From: JABSSA01 sp039984715
Lineage (GTDB): Bacteria; Pseudomonadota; Alphaproteobacteria; Rhodobacterales; Rhodobacteraceae
DNA: 64,000 bases
Reading direction: 5' to 3'
Assembly (NCBI GenBank): GCA_039984715.1
Contig: JBDWUA010000012.1
Location: 62,001 to 126,000, forward strand
Shown: one piece after another, positions 42,232 to 51,153 of the stretch
Position numbering within the stretch: the first letter of the stretch is position 1
Layout of the letters: every line of letters begins with the position of its first letter
Position numbers and translations under genes: made by a program
The notes under the pieces: model-generated
What the model was told of the DNA's origin: nothing
The model's database searches: none
What the model saw: the letters and a program-made list of their open reading frames with translations, nothing else

Positions 42232-42741
42232 TCAGCTTTCTGAAAGCGCGACCTTCAGGCCAGTCACCTGATAGATAACTTCACCATCCGCTTCGACACG
42301 GCCATCGGCCACGCCCATTGTCAAACGACGCGTTTGTATCGCTTTGGTGAAATCTACGTGATATGTCAGCATCTTACGATCTGGACGCACCATCCCGGTC
42401 AGCTTTACTTCGCCAACGCCCAATGCGTAACCACGTCCCTGCCATCCGCGCCAACCCAGGTTAAATCCTGTCAGTTGCCACAATCCATCCAATCCCAGAC
42501 AGCCCGGCATGATTGGATTGCCCGGAAAATGACACCCAAAGAACCAAAGGTCTGGATTGATGTCGAATTCCGCAACGATATGACCTTTGCCGTGCTCTCC
42601 ACCATCTTCACTTACGTCCGTGATGCGATCCATCATCAGCATAGGTGGCTCAGGCAACTGAGCGTTTCCGGGACCGAAAAGCTCGCCGCGCGCGCATTTC
42701 AGAAGATCGTCTTTGTCAAATTTTGTCGGGTAGTCGGCCAT
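42232..42741 (-). CDS. fabA: 3-hydroxydecanoyl-[acyl-carrier-protein] dehydratase/isomerase
   Basis: 169 residues, hot-dog fold. It dehydrates and isomerises the C10 intermediate to start unsaturated fatty acids. The catalytic His is in FFGCHFPGNPIMPGCLGLDGLWQL; ALGVGEVKLTGMV and the start MADYPTKFDKDDLLKCARGELFG fit FabA. The gene diverges from irr with 205 bases between, an arrangement known in Rhodobacterales, hinting that iron status and fatty-acid synthesis share control. Confidence 0.96.
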   Translation of the reverse strand: MADYPTKFDKDDLLKCARGELFGPGNAQLPEPPMLMMDRITDVSEDGGEHGKGHIVAEFDINPDLWFFGCHFPGNPIMPGCLGLDGLWQLTGFNLGWRGWQGRGYALGVGEVKLTGMVRPDRKMLTYHVDFTKAIQTRRLTMGVADGRVEADGEVIYQVTGLKVALSES

Positions 42742-42946
42742 TCTGGCGCGTCTCCTATCGCGGCGCTATCTGCTTTAAAGACCGTCTAGCATCGCCAAGA
42801 CACTGCTCGCAAGACCACTTGAACATCACTCCGCAAAGTTGAAGAATAGCGACTTGAGAGCACAGCCGCTCATTTTCATCTTATTTTCATTTGAAATTGT
42901 GGCTTTGAGCCACCTATATAGTATTAGAACATAGCGAAGAGCCAAA

Positions 42947-43366
42947 ATGACACCGTCTTTACACAAAACCGGAGCAAAGTGGTTACAAGGCGCTGGCTTG
43001 CGCCCAACACGCCAACGTGTCGCACTGGCTGCGTTGCTTGTGGGCGATGGACAGCACAGACATGTCACCGCAGAAAGCCTATTTGCATCCGTAAAAACGG
43101 AAGGCGAATCCGTATCGCTTGCCACAGTCTATAATACGCTGCGCGCATTTTGTGATGCTGGCCTAATGCAAGAAGTCATGGTGGATGGGTCGAAAAGCTA
43201 TTTCGACACCAACACGCATGATCATCCCCATTTCTTTTGGGAAGACGAAGCACGCCTGACCGATGCCCCGGCCGATCAGCTTGTGATTGCCCAAATTCCC
43301 GACGCCCCCGAAGGTGCTGAAATCGCGTCTGTTGATGTGGTGATCCGTTTGCGCCGCAAGGGATAA
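42947..43366 (+). CDS. irr: Irr-type Fur-family iron response regulator
   Basis: 139 residues. The winged helix GLRPTRQRVALAALLVGDGQHRHVTAESL and SLATVYNTLRAFCDAGLMQEV are Fur-like, and THDHPHFFWEDE is the His-rich heme/metal-sensing segment characteristic of Irr rather than Fur. Irr binds ICE boxes and represses or activates iron genes according to heme status. It lacks the C-terminal Cys/His zinc motif of Fur. Divergent from fabA. ICE boxes could not be identified with certainty nearby. Confidence 0.85.
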   Translation: MTPSLHKTGAKWLQGAGLRPTRQRVALAALLVGDGQHRHVTAESLFASVKTEGESVSLATVYNTLRAFCDAGLMQEVMVDGSKSYFDTNTHDHPHFFWEDEARLTDAPADQLVIAQIPDAPEGAEIASVDVVIRLRRKG

Positions 43367-43507
43367 GAGCTAATTCTAAGACTTTAACGCAGTCAACCAT
43401 TGGCACGGCCTGTGGTCCAACTGCGTCTGAGATCGTCAACACTTGCACAATTTCACCACGACGCGCATCGTTTCAACCATTGGAACGGTACAAAGGCGAG
43501 CGTGGCG

Positions 43508-44281
43508 ATGATGACGTCCGAACAGATAGAAACCTATCAAAATGAAGGCGTCGTCATGATTCCGGGATTGTTTGCCAAACATGTCGATGCTTTGCGCAAT
43601 GCTGTGGCTGACAACATGTCTGCCCCCGGCTCATATGCTTCCCGCAATGAAAAACCCGGACAGACGGGACTGTTCTTTGATGACTATTGCAACTGGCAGC
43701 GCTTCCAAGCGTTTGAAGATGCGGCCCGTGATCCCGAAATCACAACCGCGGCCCAAGCATTGATGGCCTCACATAAGGTGCAACTGTTTCACGACCATGT
43801 TCTGGTCAAAGAACCCGGCACCTCTATGCCAACGCCATGGCATTCTGACGGACCTTATTATTTCGTGAACGGACAGCAAAATGTAAGCTTTTGGGTGCCG
43901 CTGGATCCGGTCACGACAGCCTCTTTGCGTGTCGTTGCGGGGTCTCATCGTTGGGAAAAGGATATTTTACCAACACGTTGGGTGTCAGAAGACGCGTTTT
44001 TTGAAGGGGATTACCTGCCCGCCCCCGATCCCGACAAAGACGGAATGGACATTCGGGAATGGCAAATGCAGCCCGGTGATGCGGTCGCCTTTCATTTTCG
44101 CAGCCTTCACGGAGCGCGCGGCAATACATCAACTACAAGACGCCGCGCTTTTTCTTTGCGTTTGCTTGGCGATGACGCGACCTATGTCGAACGACCCGGT
44201 CCAACATCGCCACCCTTTCCCGGACATGACATGACCCCAGGGCAAGAATTGCGCACAGACTGGTTTCCCGTCCTGACGTGA
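43508..44281 (+). CDS. Phytanoyl-CoA dioxygenase family protein
   Basis: 257 residues from ATG 43508 (or 43511; a longer frame to 43400 is unlikely). The cupin-like PhyH domain shows the iron ligands HSD (PTPWHSDGPYYF) and a distal His (FRSLHGARGN) with Arg for 2-oxoglutarate. Fe(II)/2OG-dependent hydroxylation is expected. The GPYYFVNG and WVPLDPVT phrases match bacterial PhyH relatives of unknown substrate. It follows irr by 141 bases, with no clear operon link. Confidence 0.88.
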   Translation: MMTSEQIETYQNEGVVMIPGLFAKHVDALRNAVADNMSAPGSYASRNEKPGQTGLFFDDYCNWQRFQAFEDAARDPEITTAAQALMASHKVQLFHDHVLVKEPGTSMPTPWHSDGPYYFVNGQQNVSFWVPLDPVTTASLRVVAGSHRWEKDILPTRWVSEDAFFEGDYLPAPDPDKDGMDIREWQMQPGDAVAFHFRSLHGARGNTSTTRRRAFSLRLLGDDATYVERPGPTSPPFPGHDMTPGQELRTDWFPVLT

Positions 44282-44378
44282 CACGCTGTTTTGATCATTT
44301 TTATCATCAGACCAATCCACGCGGGTCTTGTTATCCGTGCATATTCGCGCAAACCTGCCCTCGAAACGGAGGCCGCGC

Positions 44379-44783
44379 ATGACACCTGCCGCAGCAACGG
44401 ACATCCTGAACGAAAATTTCGCCGCGTGGGTGCGTGCTTTGTCGCCCGAAATTACTGACATTGGACTGGAATGTGCCGTTCTGAAAATCCCTGTGACACC
44501 CGACATTTCACGTGTCGGGGGCATCGTATCAGGCCAAGCGTTGGCGACGTTGGCAGATACGTCCATGGTATTTGCATGCTTTGGTCATTTCGATGCGCTT
44601 GAGCTTGTTTCGACGGTCACATTGGACACACAGTTTCTGCGACCTGCGGCTGGCGACCATATCGTCGCAAAAGCCGAAGTCACCCGCGCCGGACGCGGCA
44701 TGGTATTTGCGCGCTGTACGCTATCAAGCGAACCGGGTGGCAAAACAGTTGCTCTGGCAACCGCAACTTTTGCAAGGGCTTAA
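44379..44783 (+). CDS. PaaI-type thioesterase (hot-dog fold)
   Basis: 134 residues from ATG 44379 with GGAGG 7 bases upstream. Hot-dog-fold thioesterase segments GGIVSGQALATLADTSMVFACFGHF, then DTQFLRPAAGDHIVAKAEVTRAGRGMVFARCTL. It hydrolyses an acyl-CoA; the substrate is unknown. First of three closely spaced plus-strand genes (gaps of 6 and 9 bases). Confidence 0.85.
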   Translation: MTPAAATDILNENFAAWVRALSPEITDIGLECAVLKIPVTPDISRVGGIVSGQALATLADTSMVFACFGHFDALELVSTVTLDTQFLRPAAGDHIVAKAEVTRAGRGMVFARCTLSSEPGGKTVALATATFARA

Positions 44784-44789
44784 ACACGC

Positions 44790-45473
44790 ATGCTGTTACG
44801 ATTCACGATATTTTGCGCTTTGCTTCTGAGCAGCTGCGGACGGCCCTTGACCGAGGCCGAGATTGCCTTTTCCGATACCATTCATGGCGACAAACTGGAC
44901 GTATCCAAGGTCCGCCTTGTCCATGGCGCGCCAACCCGAGCGGTCACTTTTCAACGTCCCGTGCGCCCCCGAGTGACCTGCCGCGAAAACATATTGCCAC
45001 CGTCAAAATCCGAAACCGTGACCGGAAAACCGGCGGCCGTCGCATTATGGAACCGGGTCTTGTTTGATCGCGATTGGTATTTGGATGATTACCTGCCCGA
45101 ATACCCTGATGAAATTGGATTGATCGCGGCCATGTTGCTGGCTCATGAATTGACCCATGTCTGGCAATGGCAAAACCGCAAGCAGACCGGGTATTCCCCC
45201 TTAAAGGCGGCGCGTGAACACCAAAGAAGCGCGGACCCCTATCTTTTTGATACGGCAAATGATGCAGGGTTTTTGGATTACGGGTTTGAACAACAGGGCA
45301 GCATCGTCGAAGAATTCGTGTGTTGCCGCGCCCTTGATCCAACTGGTGCCCGCACAGAACGCCTGCACGATTTGATTTCGCAAGCTATGCCCGTCGCGCC
45401 CCTTCCCCAATCACGCCAGTATGACGTCCGTTTGCCATGGGATGGTGTGGAACTGAACGGCATCTGCGCCTAG
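44790..45473 (+). CDS. Lipoprotein with HExxH zinc-peptidase motif
   Basis: 227 residues. The lipobox LLLSSC puts a lipid-anchored Cys at about 16. Near residue 120 the segment LLAHELTHVWQWQNRKQ contains HELTH, the HExxH zinc-peptidase core, with a Glu-rich helix later (GSIVEEFVCCRALD) that might give the third ligand. It also resembles the eCIS-core/DUF4157 metallopeptidase motif, HELTHVWQ. Peptidase activity is inferred; no substrate is evident. Located between a thioesterase and a DMT-type membrane gene. Confidence 0.8.
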   Translation: MLLRFTIFCALLLSSCGRPLTEAEIAFSDTIHGDKLDVSKVRLVHGAPTRAVTFQRPVRPRVTCRENILPPSKSETVTGKPAAVALWNRVLFDRDWYLDDYLPEYPDEIGLIAAMLLAHELTHVWQWQNRKQTGYSPLKAAREHQRSADPYLFDTANDAGFLDYGFEQQGSIVEEFVCCRALDPTGARTERLHDLISQAMPVAPLPQSRQYDVRLPWDGVELNGICA

Positions 45474-45482
45474 GAGATCGCA

Positions 45483-45917
45483 ATGACATATTACGCACTC
45501 ACTATGCTGCTGGCAGGTATCGGCATTCCTCTTCTTGCGGCATTGAATGCGGCATTGGGCGTTCACATCGGATCACCTGCTGCGGCCGCTGCAGTTCTTT
45601 TTGTGGTGGCTTTTTCGGTTGCGGCCACGGCGACCGTGATCACCGGAACCAAACCACTTCTTTTGGTAACAAGCGCGCCGAAGCATTTGTTTCTGGCTGG
45701 CGCTTTAATTGCGTTTTATGTGCTGTCCATCACCTATATCGCACCACATTTTGGCATCGGGAATGCGGTGTTTTTCGTATTGCTCGGTCAAATGATTTCG
45801 GCTGCGATCATCGATCAATTCGGTTTATTCGGGTCACAAGGCGCTTCCTTATCAGTAACACGTGCCGCAGGAATTGCGATGATGGCGGGCGGGATCTGGC
45901 TGACACAACGCGGATAG
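45483..45917 (+). CDS. DMT-superfamily membrane protein (DUF606/EamA type)
   Basis: 144 residues with five predicted helices: LTMLLAGIGIPLLAALNAALG, AAVLFVVAFSVAATATVI, LFLAGALIAFYVLSITYI and two more, matching the short one-domain DUF606 family. Such half-size proteins dimerise and are thought to export small metabolites. GGAG lies 6 bases before the ATG. Third gene of the thioesterase/lipoprotein/DMT set. Confidence 0.85.
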   Translation: MTYYALTMLLAGIGIPLLAALNAALGVHIGSPAAAAAVLFVVAFSVAATATVITGTKPLLLVTSAPKHLFLAGALIAFYVLSITYIAPHFGIGNAVFFVLLGQMISAAIIDQFGLFGSQGASLSVTRAAGIAMMAGGIWLTQRG

Positions 45918-46120
45918 CCATTGCCTAGTGCAACATTTATCTGTTTAAATTCAATATATTACCGAAATTGTAACGATCATAGCGCGGCACCGTGATCAAC
46001 TGTGTTGGAAAAGGGGCTATTTGTTACAGCCATTTCATTCCACCTTTAAATCATCGCAGAGCAAAATGTTTTGCGGACCGCACCGCGGTTTTAATTGATC
46101 GCTAGGAAAGGATAAATGAA

Positions 46121-46210
46121 ATGCCACGCGTCATAGTCCCAACCGTCTTCGGATTTGCTGCCCTCATGAGTGTTTGGGCAATAACGGCAATCTCATTCAC
46201 AGGAATGTAA
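46121..46210 (+). CDS. 29-residue putative membrane peptide
   Basis: Reads MPRVIVPTVFGFAALM, then a hydrophobic stretch and a stop at TAA 46208-46210. One membrane helix covers nearly the whole peptide. A purine-rich AGGAAAGGA at 46104-46112 precedes the ATG by about 8 bases, and a terminator-like hairpin follows 35 bases later, so it looks like an independent small gene. It is below usual size limits and its function is unknown; it could be a subunit of a membrane complex. Confidence 0.5.
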   Translation: MPRVIVPTVFGFAALMSVWAITAISFTGM

Positions 46211-46244
46211 CCCCCTCACACCGTCGAAACCATGCTCACAATAC

Positions 46245-46282
46245 GCTTCCCATATGGCTCTCATATGGGAGGCGCTTCTTTC
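46245..46282 (+). terminator. Terminator-like hairpin after the small peptide gene
   Basis: GCTTCCCATATG (46245-46256) pairs with CATATGGGAGGC (46262-46273) over a 5-base loop, 12 bp with one G-U pair, then GCTTCTTTC. The U-rich tail is short. Confidence 0.65.
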
Positions 46283-46400
46283 AATCCAATTGATCTGCGT
46301 CGGCTGTTCGACAAAGGAAGTTCGAAAATAGGGCACCCAAGCTGCGCTTGCACATTGATGAAGATCTGACCGACAGATCCGCCTTATAGCCGCATAAATC

Positions 46401-46772
46401 TTACAGCACTAAATCGACAGAGCTTTGGGCTGCGCGGTCTTGAACGTCTTGCCTAAGCGCATTTAAAAAGGCGGTACTGGCGCTCGCAAACCCCTTGGCC
46501 GCTCGCATCATGGTCAACCGATCCAATTCACGCGCTTGTGCCGCCGCACCCGCTGCAAGAGCTTTCTCAGACAGACCGGCCCCAATCACCGTAGCAGGGT
46601 CCGCACCACAGGCGATTTTTTCGGTTCTCCAATCACCTTTTGGTTCAATCTCGACCTTGCGTTCGTGCGTTACTTCCAGAAATTCTTGAACTTTTTCCGC
46701 CTGACGCGCCAAGTCACTTGTTCGCAATGGGCCGTTCTGGCTTCCACTCACCATTGGTTTCAAAGTTTGCAT
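46401..46772 (-). CDS. Hypothetical protein with GANTC-palindrome promoter region
   Basis: 123 residues from ATG 46772 (MQTLKPMVSG), with GAGG 10 bases upstream; a GTG at 46799 is an alternative. The protein is helical (LARQAEKVQEFLEVTHERKVEIEPKG, AAAQARELDRLTMMRAAKGFASA) with no signal or membrane part. No family is recognised. A perfect 17-bp GANTC palindrome lies about 90 bases upstream, suggesting cell-cycle (CcrM) control. Confidence 0.6.
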   Translation of the reverse strand: MQTLKPMVSGSQNGPLRTSDLARQAEKVQEFLEVTHERKVEIEPKGDWRTEKIACGADPATVIGAGLSEKALAAGAAAQARELDRLTMMRAAKGFASASTAFLNALRQDVQDRAAQSSVDLVL

Positions 46773-46863
46773 CACACCGGGACCTCGCTGAACTGACACA
46801 GTGAAAATGCCAACAAAGTATTAACGTAGCGCAAGCGTTTTTCGATAAAGTCGCCACACTCTA

Positions 46864-46880
46864 CTGAATCGTCGATTCAG
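46864..46880. promoter_or_regulatory. Paired GANTC sites in a 17-bp palindrome
   Basis: CTGAATC-GTC-GATTCAG: two GANTC sites as a perfect inverted repeat, in the short gap between parE and the preceding minus-strand gene. In alphaproteobacteria CcrM methylates GANTC and sites in promoters can be read by GcrA. Here two close sites point to methylation-sensitive control of the gene at 46401-46772; the effect is inferred. Confidence 0.5.
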
Positions 46881-46928
46881 CCTATCATCGTGCTTCGAGC
46901 GTCAGACAATCACGCGAAACAAGATACT

Positions 46929-48884
46929 TTAAACATCCAATTCTTCGACGAACCGAGCGTTTTCCTGAATGTATTGATACCTTAATTCGGGCTTCTTCCC
47001 CATCAAGCGCTCAACAAGATCGCCAGTTTCACCCGGTTCATCTTCGTCGATGCGCACTTGGATCAGTTTCCGAGTGAGAGGGTTCATCGTCGTGTCCTTC
47101 AAATCCTTGGCGTCCATTTCGCCAAGACCTTTGAAACGGCTCACATCAATTTTGCCTTTTCCCCCGATGCCCTTATCCATCCAAGAATCGCGTTCCGTTT
47201 CATCAAGACAGTAAACGCGTTTTGCGCCTTGGGTCAGGCGGAACAAGGGCGGACATGCCAGATACAAATGGCCCGCATCAATCATTGGGCGCATTTGCGT
47301 AAAGAAGAACGTCATCAACAAAGCCGCAATATGGGCCCCGTCGACATCGGCATCGGTCATGATGATGATTTTTTCGTATCGTAAATCATCTACGTTGAAC
47401 CGCGACCCCAAGCCGACGCCTAAAGCCTGCGACAGATCGCTAATTTCGGCGTTTGATCCCAGTTTGGACGAAGCCGCCCCTAGAACGTTCAAGATCTTTC
47501 CGCGCAGCGGCAACAAAGCTTGAGTTTTACGATCACGCGCCATTTTGGCCGATCCACCCGCGCTGTCGCCCTCAACAATGAACAGCTCGGTGCCTTCTCG
47601 ATTTTGGGAAGAACAATCCACCAATTTGCCGGGAAGGCGCAGTTTCTTGGTCGCAGATTTACGTTGTGTTTCTTTCTCGGCCCGTCGTTTCAGACGTTCT
47701 TCGGCACGCAGCACGAGGAAATCAAGAATACTGCCTGCGGCCTTGGTGTCGGATGCAAGCCAAGTGTCGAACCGGTCGCGCACTGCATTTTCAACAAGCC
47801 GCTGCGCTTCGGTTGTGGCCAGACGATCTTTGGTTTGGCCGACAAATTCAGGTTCGCGAATAAAACAGGACACCAATGCGCAGCCGCCAGTGATCAAATC
47901 ATCCCGTGTGATTTGGGCCGCTTTCTTATTGCTTGCCAATTCGCCATACGCTTTGATCCCCTTAAGGATCGCGGCCCAAAATCCGCTTTCGTGTGTCCCG
48001 CCCTCAGGCGTTGGCACCGTGTTACAATAGGACTGGATGAAGCCATCCCGTGACGGCGTCCAATTGATGGCCCATTCAACTTTGCCCGGAACGCTGAAAC
48101 GTTCTTGAAAATCGACCGTGCCCGCAAAAGGTGCTTCTGAATAGGTTGAGGCACTACCAAGTGTCTCGCTCAGATAATCCGCAAGTCCCCCCGGAAAATG
48201 GAACGTCGCCTCTTGGGGGGTGTCGCCTTCGGCAATTGCGGATTTCCACCGGATTTCGACGCCAGAAAACAGATACGCCTTTGATCGCACCATCTTAAGC
48301 AGACGCGATGGTTTAAACTTGTGATGCCCAAAAATCTTTTCATCCGCATGGAACGTGATGGTGGTTCCACGACGGTTAGGGGCTTGCCCGACTTTTTCGA
48401 CACCGCCCAACGGAACCCCGCGTGAAAAGCGTTGTTCGTGCAGCTCTTTGTTCCGGGCCACCTGAACGACCATTGAATCGCTTAGGGCATTGACAACGGA
48501 TGCGCCAACGCCGTGCAAACCACCGGATGTTTGGTAGGCATCTCCAGAAAACTTTCCGCCCGCATGAAGCGTACACAAAATGACTTCCAAGGCCGATTTA
48601 TCCGGAAATTTGGGATGTGGATCAATCGGAATCCCGCGACCGTTGTCACGCACCGACACGGCATAATCCGCGTGCAGTTCGATTTCGATCCGATTGGCAT
48701 GCCCGGCGACGGCCTCGTCCATAGAATTGTCGAGGATTTCGGCAACCAAGTGATGCAGCGCACGTTCGTCCGTTCCGCCGATATACATTCCGGGACGTTT
48801 TCGGACAGGTTCCAACCCTTCGAGGACCTCGATGGATGAGGCGTCGTAATCATCCGGTCCGGATGAAAGAAGATCGTCGGCCAT
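46929..48884 (-). CDS. parE: DNA topoisomerase IV subunit B
   Basis: 651 residues from ATG 48884 (MADDLLSSGPDDYDASSIEVLEG). The GHKL ATPase domain has EILDNSMDEAVAG and GGLHGVGASVVNALS; the TOPRIM region has EGDSAGGSAKMARDRKTQ and DADVDGAHIAAL. The length near 650 and the start support ParE rather than GyrB (about 800 in this group). Decatenates chromosomes with ParC, whose gene is not in the window. An extension to 49019 lacks support. Confidence 0.95.
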   Translation of the reverse strand: MADDLLSSGPDDYDASSIEVLEGLEPVRKRPGMYIGGTDERALHHLVAEILDNSMDEAVAGHANRIEIELHADYAVSVRDNGRGIPIDPHPKFPDKSALEVILCTLHAGGKFSGDAYQTSGGLHGVGASVVNALSDSMVVQVARNKELHEQRFSRGVPLGGVEKVGQAPNRRGTTITFHADEKIFGHHKFKPSRLLKMVRSKAYLFSGVEIRWKSAIAEGDTPQEATFHFPGGLADYLSETLGSASTYSEAPFAGTVDFQERFSVPGKVEWAINWTPSRDGFIQSYCNTVPTPEGGTHESGFWAAILKGIKAYGELASNKKAAQITRDDLITGGCALVSCFIREPEFVGQTKDRLATTEAQRLVENAVRDRFDTWLASDTKAAGSILDFLVLRAEERLKRRAEKETQRKSATKKLRLPGKLVDCSSQNREGTELFIVEGDSAGGSAKMARDRKTQALLPLRGKILNVLGAASSKLGSNAEISDLSQALGVGLGSRFNVDDLRYEKIIIMTDADVDGAHIAALLMTFFFTQMRPMIDAGHLYLACPPLFRLTQGAKRVYCLDETERDSWMDKGIGGKGKIDVSRFKGLGEMDAKDLKDTTMNPLTRKLIQVRIDEDEPGETGDLVERLMGKKPELRYQYIQENARFVEELDV

Positions 48885-49128
48885 GGCTGCTGCTCTTTTC
48901 TTGTTGGTTACTTCGATTATGGCAGAGCCCGCCCCCCGGGGGAAGACGGAACCACACATTGCATGACCGAGTTTTTCAAGACAAATGCAGTCATGTCCGG
49001 TTAATTTGGGGTTTACCAATCACCCGACATTGCACCCCAGCGATTTTGCAACGCGCTTGGCATCCTTTCCTGCGACGCCTATGAGGATTTGCAGACAGGA
49101 TGATAATGTCATTAGGGCCGATGATCGA

Positions 49129-50073
49129 ATGAACGTGAAAGCACAATGTTCTGGTGCGTTGGGTATGATCGCGTTGCTTTGTCTTATCGCGGGCATCGGT
49201 TTTCGATTTGTCCCCAATGAAACTCCGATCAGCGAAATCGCTCGGATCTTTGATTCCCTTGCGCCGTGGGTTCTGTCGTTTGGGTTTTTCTTGTGCTTGA
49301 TCCTCTTTGGGCTTGGTGCGCGTGTGATGGCAGCTGTCCTAAGTTTGGCGATTGTGTTGGGCGCTGCCGAACTGACGTGGTCCCATCGTCAGCTGAGTTT
49401 GCCCCGCCTACCCGACCAAACACATGACTTGCGCGTGTTGTTCTTTAACCTGCTTGGCAAAAATGCGGCCTGGGGGCGTCGCATCGTCGACGCAGCAATT
49501 GAAGAAGACGCCGATATTTTGATCTTTGCCGAAGCAGACGCCGTCTATCCCGCGTTGAAACGGCTTCGTGAAACGCATGATTTCGTTTCCCCATGCCCCT
49601 ATGAAGACTGCGAGGTGCTTGTTGCAACCAAACGCGCGCCCAAACGCTTTTGGCGGCTTAGCATCAACGAAGTTTGGGACAACCGTTATGCTGTGTCGCA
49701 GCTTGAAACTAACAGCGGGAAAAGCGTCTTTGTTGTTGGCAACCACCTCACCAAGCCTTGGCTGTCAGGCATAACAGAAGCCGAACATAAACGGTTGGCC
49801 GCACAATATGATTGGTTATCCGGGCCCGTCGTGGCCGTGGGCGATTTCAATTCAGCACCTTGGAGCCTGCCGATGCGGACCCTCATGGAACACACAGGAT
49901 TTCGTGCAGTGCGGCGACCGCTGGGAACTTGGCCAGTTGTTGCAGGCAATTGGGGCGTCCCGATTGATCAGGTTTTGGTCCACAATGGCGCACGCGTCGT
50001 CGATATGCGACCATTTGGGGCCGACTTTAATTCAAACCATCGCGGGTTCGTTGTCGACATTGTGCTGCCCTGA
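49129..50073 (+). CDS. Membrane-anchored EEP-family hydrolase
   Basis: 314 residues from ATG 49129, with two or three N-terminal membrane helices (about 10-27, 45-63 and 65-85) followed by an endonuclease/exonuclease/phosphatase domain from about 100. Catalytic landmarks: RVLFFNLLGKNA, LIFAEADAVY, VGNHLTKPWLSG, VAVGDFNSAPWS and the C-terminal SNHRGFVVDI His. Its topology puts the domain in the periplasm if standard. Substrate unknown. Divergent from parE. Confidence 0.82.
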   Translation: MNVKAQCSGALGMIALLCLIAGIGFRFVPNETPISEIARIFDSLAPWVLSFGFFLCLILFGLGARVMAAVLSLAIVLGAAELTWSHRQLSLPRLPDQTHDLRVLFFNLLGKNAAWGRRIVDAAIEEDADILIFAEADAVYPALKRLRETHDFVSPCPYEDCEVLVATKRAPKRFWRLSINEVWDNRYAVSQLETNSGKSVFVVGNHLTKPWLSGITEAEHKRLAAQYDWLSGPVVAVGDFNSAPWSLPMRTLMEHTGFRAVRRPLGTWPVVAGNWGVPIDQVLVHNGARVVDMRPFGADFNSNHRGFVVDIVLP

Positions 50074-50094
50074 AAAAGATGCCGCGTTATCCGG

Positions 50095-51087
50095 TTAGCT
50101 GAGCGCAGGAACGGATGCCAGATTTTGCGCTTGTTCCCATGCCTTTGGATCAAGCGTTGCGGGATCGTTGATCACACGGTTTTGGCCGGGCAAACGCGCG
50201 CCCGGATCTTGGGCGACGGCCTCTGACAAATCGGCAAGTCGCGCACCAAACGCATCTGACGTGCCCGGATCAATCAGTATGTAATATTGGCCAAGGTCGT
50301 GTGGCGGCCCGTCCGGCGCCTTAAGCGGTTTGACGTCCCGGCTTAAAACACCGCCTGTCATGGCGGCGGCCAGAACTTCGGCCATTATTCCAAATCCCCA
50401 TCCTTTCGGCCCACCTGTTGAGACCAGTGAACCGGCCAATGCGGCTTCGGGATCAGTGGTCGGTTGGCCGTCTTTGTCCAAAGCCCACCCTTCGGGAATG
50501 GATGCACCTGCCGCCTTGGCCATGGTTATTTTTCCAAGCGCAACAGTTGTTGTTGATTGATCAAACTGCATGACAATCCCGCCGTCCCCGTCGGGGGCCG
50601 AAAAGGCAATCGGGTTGGTGCCGATCACACGTGTTTTCCCACCGGGTGCGGCAACAATAGGCGAGGCATTGGTAAACCCAATTCCAATAAATCCGGCTTG
50701 GGCGATCTGTTCTGTAAAGTAACCCAATGCGGTGCAAGTATGGGCATGGCTGATCGACAGGCTCGCAATTCCATACCGTCCGGCCGCATCCAGTGCTGGT
50801 GCCAGACCATAAGCGAAAGCGGGTTGCGCAAATCCCATTTGTGCATCGACAACAATGCTCGCGGCCCGTGGCGCGCTTACTGTCGGGATCACTTTGCCAT
50901 TCACGCGCCCACTGCGCAGTTGTGCGCAATAGCTTTCCAGATAGTACAATCCGCAGATACGGTTTCCTGTGGCTTCGGCACGGGCAACTGCGCGCGCAAC
51001 CTCAGCTGCGGGAAACGCATCGGCTCCATGCGCCATCAATGCCGCCTGAACCACACGTTCGATTTCTGCCAATGTGACCGTCGTCAT
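50095..51087 (-). CDS. Ldh2-family malate/L-lactate dehydrogenase
   Basis: 330 residues. NAD(P)-dependent 2-hydroxyacid or imine reductase of the Ldh2 family, whose fold differs from classical LDH. Family phrases SHAHTCTALGYFTEQIAQAGFIGIGFTNASPIVAAPGGKTRVIGTNPIAF-type are visible in pieces, as is GWGFGIMAEVLAAAMTGG. Members act on malate, ureidoglycolate, delta1-piperideine-2-carboxylate or sulfolactate, so the substrate remains open. Monocistronic, convergent with the EEP gene. Confidence 0.85.
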   Translation of the reverse strand: MTTVTLAEIERVVQAALMAHGADAFPAAEVARAVARAEATGNRICGLYYLESYCAQLRSGRVNGKVIPTVSAPRAASIVVDAQMGFAQPAFAYGLAPALDAAGRYGIASLSISHAHTCTALGYFTEQIAQAGFIGIGFTNASPIVAAPGGKTRVIGTNPIAFSAPDGDGGIVMQFDQSTTTVALGKITMAKAAGASIPEGWALDKDGQPTTDPEAALAGSLVSTGGPKGWGFGIMAEVLAAAMTGGVLSRDVKPLKAPDGPPHDLGQYYILIDPGTSDAFGARLADLSEAVAQDPGARLPGQNRVINDPATLDPKAWEQAQNLASVPALS

Positions 51088-51153
51088 TTTGCCCTCATTG
51101 TCCTGTAAATGGCAGTGAGACGCATTTCGTCGGTTCGGTCAAGAGGTGATAGA

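Noticed and set aside
43366..43390. ICE-like box (ATTCTAAG) after irr
   Set aside because: Only one half-site is visible, downstream of the gene; not enough to call an Irr site.
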